Shown here: positions 7,074 to 10,527 of the stretch, in pieces | How the letters are laid out: each line of letters starts with the position of its first letter | How positions within the stretch are numbered: position 1 is the stretch's first letter | From: Porticoccaceae bacterium UBA2002 | GTDB lineage: Bacteria > Pseudomonadota > Gammaproteobacteria > Pseudomonadales > Porticoccaceae | Assembly: GCA_002334915.1 (NCBI GenBank) | Contig: DDCQ01000018.1 | Coordinates: forward strand, 38,345 to 48,871 | Direction of reading: 5' to 3' | DNA: 10,527 bases | The notes under the pieces: model-generated | The model's database searches: none | Told to the model about the DNA's origin: nothing | Seen by the model: the letters and a program-made list of their open reading frames with translations, nothing else | Program-made: the position numbers and the translations under genes

Positions 7074-8015
7074 TTGGCTCGTAGACGTAATCGCGGTCGT
7101 TCGGTTAATGGTATTTTTCTGCTCAATAAACCTCTGGATCGCTCATCTAATCAGGCGCTGCAGCGGGTCAAAAATCTTTTTGATGCCAATAAAGCCGGTC
7201 ATACCGGCGCCCTGGACCCACTGGCCACAGGCGTATTGCCTATCTGTCTGGGTGAAGCCACAAAATTTAGCCAGTTTTTACTGGACTCAGACAAACATTA
7301 CCGCAGCACCTTTGTGCTGGGTGTTGCTACTGAAACCGGAGACTGTGATGGCGATATTCTGTCAGAAGCAGATGCCTCCACTCTCACCCAGAATCAGATT
7401 GAGTCAGCCATAGAAGCCTTTCGCGGTGAAATCCAGCAAATTCCCTCAATGTATTCGGCCCTCAAGCACAATGGCCAGCCCCTGTATAAGCTAGCCCGTC
7501 AGGGAATAGAGGTAGAACGCCAAGCCCGTACTATCAATATCTACAAATATGAAATTGTGGATTTCCGCCCCGGTCCCCGGGCTGAGCTGGATGTAGAGGT
7601 ACATGTCAGCAAAGGCACCTATGTGCGTACCCTGGCCGAAGATCTGGGCGCTGCCCTGGGTTGTGGCGCCCATGTCAGTGCACTGCATCGGCATATTGCC
7701 GGTCCCTTTACTGAACAGGAGACCATGACATTGCCGGAGCTGGAAAAACTGCGTGAAAGCTGTGAAGCCCCGGAGCTGGATTACCTATTAAAGCCCATGG
7801 ATATAGCAGTTGCTGACCGTATGGCAGTGGAATTGAGCGAAATTGTGGCCGGATATTTCCAGCTGGGCCAGGAAGTAATGTCGACTCAGGCCTTTCGCAA
7901 TGGGCAAGAAGGCGATATAGTGCGCGTCTTTCGCGAAGGCGGCACCTTTTTAGGTGTGGGAACAGTTACCGAAGAGGGTAAAGTAGCCCCGAAAAGACTG
8001 GTAGTTGAGAATTAA
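7074..8015 (+). CDS. truB: tRNA pseudouridine(55) synthase TruB, TTG start
   Basis: TruB, 313 aa (E. coli 314), converts U55 in the T loop of nearly all tRNAs to pseudouridine and acts as a tRNA chaperone. The catalytic aspartate is D48 in GALDPLATG, the active-site tyrosine is Y76 (DSDKHYR) and the conserved KGTYVRTL lies at 180-187; numbering coincides with E. coli, which supports the chosen start. Residues about 245-313 form the PUA-like C-terminal domain ending VAPKRLVVE. The start is TTG at 7074, with AGGA (7061-7064) inside the end of rbfA at acceptable spacing; no ATG or GTG fits better. Its tRNA substrates include the metY product, whose T loop carries the TTC motif. Confidence 0.97.
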   Translation: MARRRNRGRSVNGIFLLNKPLDRSSNQALQRVKNLFDANKAGHTGALDPLATGVLPICLGEATKFSQFLLDSDKHYRSTFVLGVATETGDCDGDILSEADASTLTQNQIESAIEAFRGEIQQIPSMYSALKHNGQPLYKLARQGIEVERQARTINIYKYEIVDFRPGPRAELDVEVHVSKGTYVRTLAEDLGAALGCGAHVSALHRHIAGPFTEQETMTLPELEKLRESCEAPELDYLLKPMDIAVADRMAVELSEIVAGYFQLGQEVMSTQAFRNGQEGDIVRVFREGGTFLGVGTVTEEGKVAPKRLVVEN

Positions 8016-8047
8016 TTACCCGAAAAATTTATGTTAGGTTGTCTGTA

Positions 8048-8087
8048 AGTATGCGCGGTCAACCCGAATTTAACTAACTCGCATATT
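8048..8087 (+). promoter_or_regulatory. Candidate S15-responsive hairpin in the rpsO leader
   Basis: TATGCG (8050-8055) pairs perfectly with CGCATA (8080-8085), extended by G8049-U8086 and A8048-U8087. A small inner stem CGG/CCG (8056-8058 with 8064-8066) can form within the loop. The outer stem ends on the base before the Shine-Dalgarno GGAG (8088-8091), so folding would crowd the ribosome-binding site. In E. coli and several other bacteria S15 represses its own translation through differing leader structures. The pairing is seen; S15 control here is inferred. I found no convincing separate promoter for rpsO in 8016-8099. Confidence 0.45.
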
Positions 8088-8099
8088 GGAGAAAGTATC

Positions 8100-8369
8100 A
8101 TGGCACTGAGTGCAGAAGAAAAAGCAGCAATCGTTACTGAACACGCAACCTGCGAAAATGACACAGGTTCACCGGAAGTACAGGTTGCACTGCTAACCGT
8201 AAACATTAACAAGCTACAGGGTCACTTTGGTGATCACAAAAAAGATCACCACTCACGTCGTGGTCTTATTCGCATGGTTAACCAGCGTCGCAAGTTGCTC
8301 GATTATTTAAAAGGCAAAGATGCTACGCGTTACTCTGCGTTAATTAAAAAGCTTGGTTTACGTCGATAA
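8100..8369 (+). CDS. rpsO: 30S ribosomal protein S15
   Basis: S15, 89 aa, exactly the E. coli length, is a four-helix protein that binds the 16S rRNA three-way junction (h20-h21-h22) early in 30S assembly and contacts the 50S subunit in bridge B4. The sequence is highly conserved: [13 protein letters not shown] (21-33), the rRNA-binding segment [11 protein letters not shown] (46-56), [10 protein letters not shown] and the end LGLRR. The start has GGAG at 8088-8091, eight bases upstream. It is separated from truB by 84 nt, which hold the candidate translational operator, and from pnp by 199 nt of structured leader. Confidence 0.99.
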   Translation: MALSAEEKAAIVTEHATCENDTGSPEVQVALLTVNINKLQGHFGDHKKDHHSRRGLIRMVNQRRKLLDYLKGKDATRYSALIKKLGLRR

Positions 8370-8377
8370 GTGTTCTC

Positions 8378-8416
8378 GGTGCGGCTCCTCTCAAAAGTGG
8401 GGCCGCATTCATTTCT
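8378..8416 (+). terminator. Hairpin after rpsO, probable leaky terminator
   Basis: TGCGGC (8380-8385) pairs with GCCGCA (8402-8407); the stem continues with U8386-G8401, C8387-G8400 and C8388-G8399, giving 9 bp and a 10-nt loop rich in A. The tail ATTCATTTC is poor in T, so termination should be incomplete, which fits read-through into pnp. E. coli has a terminator (t1) at the same place between rpsO and pnp. Confidence 0.7.
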
Positions 8417-8436
8417 AAGAGCACATAATTTAATCG

Positions 8437-8460
8437 CCCCTATGCTATGCCCCTATCTAT
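8437..8460 (+). repeat. Imperfect 13-nt tandem repeat before the pnp hairpin
   Basis: CCCCTATGCTATG (8437-8449) is followed at once by a second copy that lacks one G (CCCCTATCTAT, 8450-8460; the next G is base 8461, the first base of the hairpin). It probably arose by slippage. No function is evident; it could act as a single-stranded spacer 5' of the hairpin. Confidence 0.6.
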
Positions 8461-8516
8461 GCTGATCGAGTTACTTATAGCTGTCAAAACTGGCAGCTAT
8501 AAGTAACCCGAGCAGC
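8461..8516 (+). promoter_or_regulatory. Long pnp-leader hairpin, probable RNase III processing site
   Basis: The arms 8470-8485 and 8492-8507 pair over 16 bp with a single G-U, around a 6-nt loop AAAACT. Beyond a single A-C mismatch the stem continues with three pairs (8466-8468 with 8509-8511), one A-G mismatch, and four more pairs (8461-8464 with 8513-8516), about 23 pairs in 56 nt. There is no T-run after it, so it is not a terminator. In E. coli the pnp leader carries a long duplex cut by RNase III, after which PNPase degrades the product and represses its own mRNA. Position and length of the duplex fit this mechanism. Confidence 0.8.
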
Positions 8517-8545
8517 GCACAGGGCATGCAGAAAAGGCGCTAATT

Positions 8546-8569
8546 GGTAAAAATACAAAGGTAAAAATA
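8546..8569 (+). repeat. Direct repeat at the pnp ribosome-binding site
   Basis: GGTAAAAATA occurs at 8546-8555 and again at 8560-8569, a 14-nt period with a 4-nt spacer. The second copy runs into the start codon (its last A is the A of ATG), and its GG forms part of the AAAGG Shine-Dalgarno. The first copy repeats the GG-purine context without a start codon. Confidence 0.7.
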
Positions 8570-10527
8570 TGACTCCTTTAATTAAGAAGTTTCAATACGG
8601 CAACCATACCGTCACCCTGGAAACTGGCCGCATTGCCCGACAGGCAACTGGTGCAGTTTTATGTTCAATCGACAACACCTCAGTACTCTGTACTGTGGTT
8701 GGCGCTCGTGAAGCCAAGCCGGGAATGGATTTCTTCCCACTGGGCGTTCACTACATTGAGAAAGCCTATGCAGCAGGTAAAATTCCTGGTGGCTTCTTCA
8801 AGCGCGAGGGCCGTCCCAATGAGAAAGAGACACTGACCTCGCGTCTAATCGACCGTCCAATCCGTCCTCTTTTCCCCAACGGCTTTAAAAACGAAGTACA
8901 GGTAGTCTGTACTGTTATGTCAGCCGAGAAAAATATCGACCCAGATATCGCCGCCATGATTGGTACCTCAGCAGCACTGTCTATCTCAGGCATACCGTTT
9001 AACGGCCCTGTAGGTGGCGCTCGTGTAGGCTACACCGAAGACCAAGGTTATCTGTTGAATCCAACTTACGCAGAGTTGGAAGGTTCTTCACTGGATATGG
9101 TGGTTGCCGGTACTAAAGATGCAGTACTGATGGTTGAATCTGAAGCCAGCGAGCTGTCAGAAGACACCATGCTGGGTGGCGTACTGTTCGCCCACCAGGA
9201 AATGCAAGCTGTGATCACCGTGATCGAAGAACTAGCTGCTGAAGCTGGCAAGCCACGCTGGGATTGGCAGGCAGAAGAAGAAAATGCCGAGCTGAAAGAT
9301 GCCCTTAAGGCAGCAGTTGGCGTCGAGCTGGACGCAGCCTATCAAGTCGTTGACAAGCAGGCCCGCGTTGCTTCAGTTAACGGTCTTCGCGATCGTGCTA
9401 TTGCCGAACTGGCCAGCGAAGACGGCCATTCAGAAGAAGACCTGAAAGACGCCTTCAAAAAGCTTGAGAAAAACATTGTTCGCGGCCGCATTATCCGCGG
9501 TGAGCCCCGCATTGATGGTCGTGACACCAAAAAAGTTCGCGCTATCAATGTAGAAGTAGGCATTCTCGACAAGGTACATGGTTCATCACTGTTTACCCGT
9601 GGCGAGACGCAGGCTATCGTAGCTGCTACTCTGGGTTCAACCCGAGATGCACAGATGATCGACGCCCTTGAAGGCAAGAAAGACGATCCATTTATGCTGC
9701 ACTACAACTTCCCTCCCTACTCAGTAGGCGAGTGTGGCCGGATTGGCTTCACCAGCCGTCGCGAAGTAGGTCACGGTCGATTGGCTCGTCGCGGTATCAA
9801 TGCCGTACTGCCATCAGTTGAAGACTTCCCCTACGCCATGCGCGTAGTATCAGAAATCACCGAATCTAATGGTTCAAGCTCAATGGCCTCTGTATGTGGC
9901 TCAAGCCTGGCGCTAATGGACGCTGGTGTACCTCTGAAAGCACCAGTTGCCGGTATCGCCATGGGTCTGGTTAAAGAAGACGAAGGCTATGCCGTACTGA
10001 CCGATATCCTCGGTGACGAAGATCACCTGGGCGATATGGACTTTAAAGTGGCTGGTACAGCTGCTGGTATCACCGCACTGCAGATGGATATCAAAATCGA
10101 AGGCATTACCGAAGAGATTATGGAAATCGCCCTAGAGCAGGCTATGGAAGCCCGTATGTATATCCTCGACGAGATGAACAAGGTCATTGCAGCAGGTCGT
10201 GACGAAGTGGCTGAATCAGCGCCTCGCATGGGCATGATGCAAATTGATCCAGACAAGATCCGCGATGTCATTGGTAAAGGTGGTGCAACTATTCGCTCAC
10301 TCTGTGACGAGCATAACTCAACCATCGATATCACAGACGACGGCGCAGTTAAGATTTACTCAGAAGACAACGATAGCCTGCAAGCTGCTATCGACGCAGT
10401 CACTGCCATTGTTGCCGATCCAGAGCCAGGTACCATCTACGAAGGTAAAGTTGTCCGCATCGTAGACTTCGGCGCCTTCGTCAACTTTATGCCCGGCACC
10501 GACGGACTGGTACATATCAGCCAGATC
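8569..10527 (+). CDS. pnp: Polyribonucleotide nucleotidyltransferase (PNPase), 3' end outside window
   Basis: PNPase is the phosphorolytic 3'-to-5' exoribonuclease of RNA decay, a trimer that in E. coli joins RNase E, RhlB and enolase in the degradosome. The frame is open from ATG 8569 to the last base: 653 codons of about 700. Domains: RNase PH-like core 1 (about 10-140, FFKREGRP at 76-83 lining the channel), a helical domain (about 145-240), catalytic core 2 (about 310-545) with catalytic D485, D491 and K493 in the [12 protein letters not shown] segment, KH (GKGG at 569-572) and S1 beginning about 621 and cut by the window end. The start is preceded by AAAGG (8557-8561), seven bases away, a modest site suited to leader control. 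Expression should depend on read-through from rpsO and on the long hairpin. Confidence 0.98.
   Translation, partial: MTPLIKKFQYGNHTVTLETGRIARQATGAVLCSIDNTSVLCTVVGAREAKPGMDFFPLGVHYIEKAYAAGKIPGGFFKREGRPNEKETLTSRLIDRPIRPLFPNGFKNEVQVVCTVMSAEKNIDPDIAAMIGTSAALSISGIPFNGPVGGARVGYTEDQGYLLNPTYAELEGSSLDMVVAGTKDAVLMVESEASELSEDTMLGGVLFAHQEMQAVITVIEELAAEAGKPRWDWQAEEENAELKDALKAAVGVELDAAYQVVDKQARVASVNGLRDRAIAELASEDGHSEEDLKDAFKKLEKNIVRGRIIRGEPRIDGRDTKKVRAINVEVGILDKVHGSSLFTRGETQAIVAATLGSTRDAQMIDALEGKKDDPFMLHYNFPPYSVGECGRIGFTSRREVGHGRLARRGINAVLPSVEDFPYAMRVVSEITESNGSSSMASVCGSSLALMDAGVPLKAPVAGIAMGLVKEDEGYAVLTDILGDEDHLGDMDFKVAGTAAGITALQMDIKIEGITEEIMEIALEQAMEARMYILDEMNKVIAAGRDEVAESAPRMGMMQIDPDKIRDVIGKGGATIRSLCDEHNSTIDITDDGAVKIYSEDNDSLQAAIDAVTAIVADPEPGTIYEGKVVRIVDFGAFVNFMPGTDGLVHISQI

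Larger units (their letters stand above)
8370..8568 (+). promoter_or_regulatory. rpsO-pnp intergenic region (pnp leader)
   Basis: There is no gene in these 199 bases. In order they contain the rpsO terminator hairpin, an A/T-rich stretch (8408-8434), a short tandem repeat (8437-8460), the long hairpin (8461-8516) and a duplicated purine-rich segment at the ribosome-binding site. CATAAT at 8423-8428 resembles a -10 box but has no -35 at proper distance, so a pnp promoter here is possible but unsupported. Confidence 0.6.

Noticed and set aside
8005..8035. Possible rpsO promoter TTGAGA (8005-8010) and TATGTT (8030-8035)
   Set aside because: The spacing is 19 bp and the -10 match is weak. E. coli rpsO has its own promoter, but the signal here is too poor to call.
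8633..8836. Short + strand frame within the start of pnp
   Set aside because: It is out of frame with the clearly conserved PNPase reading frame (8569 onward) and has no features of its own.

Overview
The window is a stretch of gammaproteobacterial chromosome with roughly half G+C by eye. It carries the conserved metY-rimP-nusA-infB-rbfA-truB-rpsO-pnp locus, in the gene order known from Escherichia coli. All genes are on the + strand. The proteins resemble the E. coli family members in length and motifs. The codon choice and the neighbouring acyl-CoA-ligase-type gene would suit a free-living, possibly marine gammaproteobacterium, but the genus cannot be read from the sequence.

Layout. (1) 1-810: the C-terminal half of an AMP-forming acyl-CoA ligase, cut by the window edge. 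(2) 807-1598: djlA, a membrane-anchored J-domain co-chaperone with a TTG start, overlapping the ligase stop by 4 bases. (3) 1599-2021: a strong sigma70-type promoter with a GC-rich discriminator, an initiator tRNA (metY) at 1700-1776, then a structured leader of about 245 nt. The leader ends in two intrinsic terminators directly in front of rimP. (4) 2022-8015: rimP, nusA, infB, rbfA and truB, closely packed. (5) 8100-8369: rpsO, with a candidate S15-binding hairpin just before its Shine-Dalgarno and a terminator-like hairpin after it. (6) 8370-8568: a pnp leader with a very long hairpin, the likely RNase III site. (7) 8569-10527: pnp, missing its last stretch at the window edge.

How the genes work together. 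The locus joins translation initiation (initiator tRNA, IF2), 30S maturation (RimP, RbfA, S15), tRNA modification (TruB), transcription elongation and termination (NusA) and RNA decay (PNPase). Three of the products are known in E. coli to control their own expression (NusA, S15, PNPase). The non-coding gaps here hold a plausible RNA structure for each: tandem terminators before rimP/nusA, a hairpin before rpsO, and a long duplex before pnp.

This is an ordinary housekeeping region. I found no mobile element, CRISPR array, defence system or unknown gene. What deserves a second look is the RNA architecture of the gaps and an unusual U1-U72 pair in the initiator tRNA.
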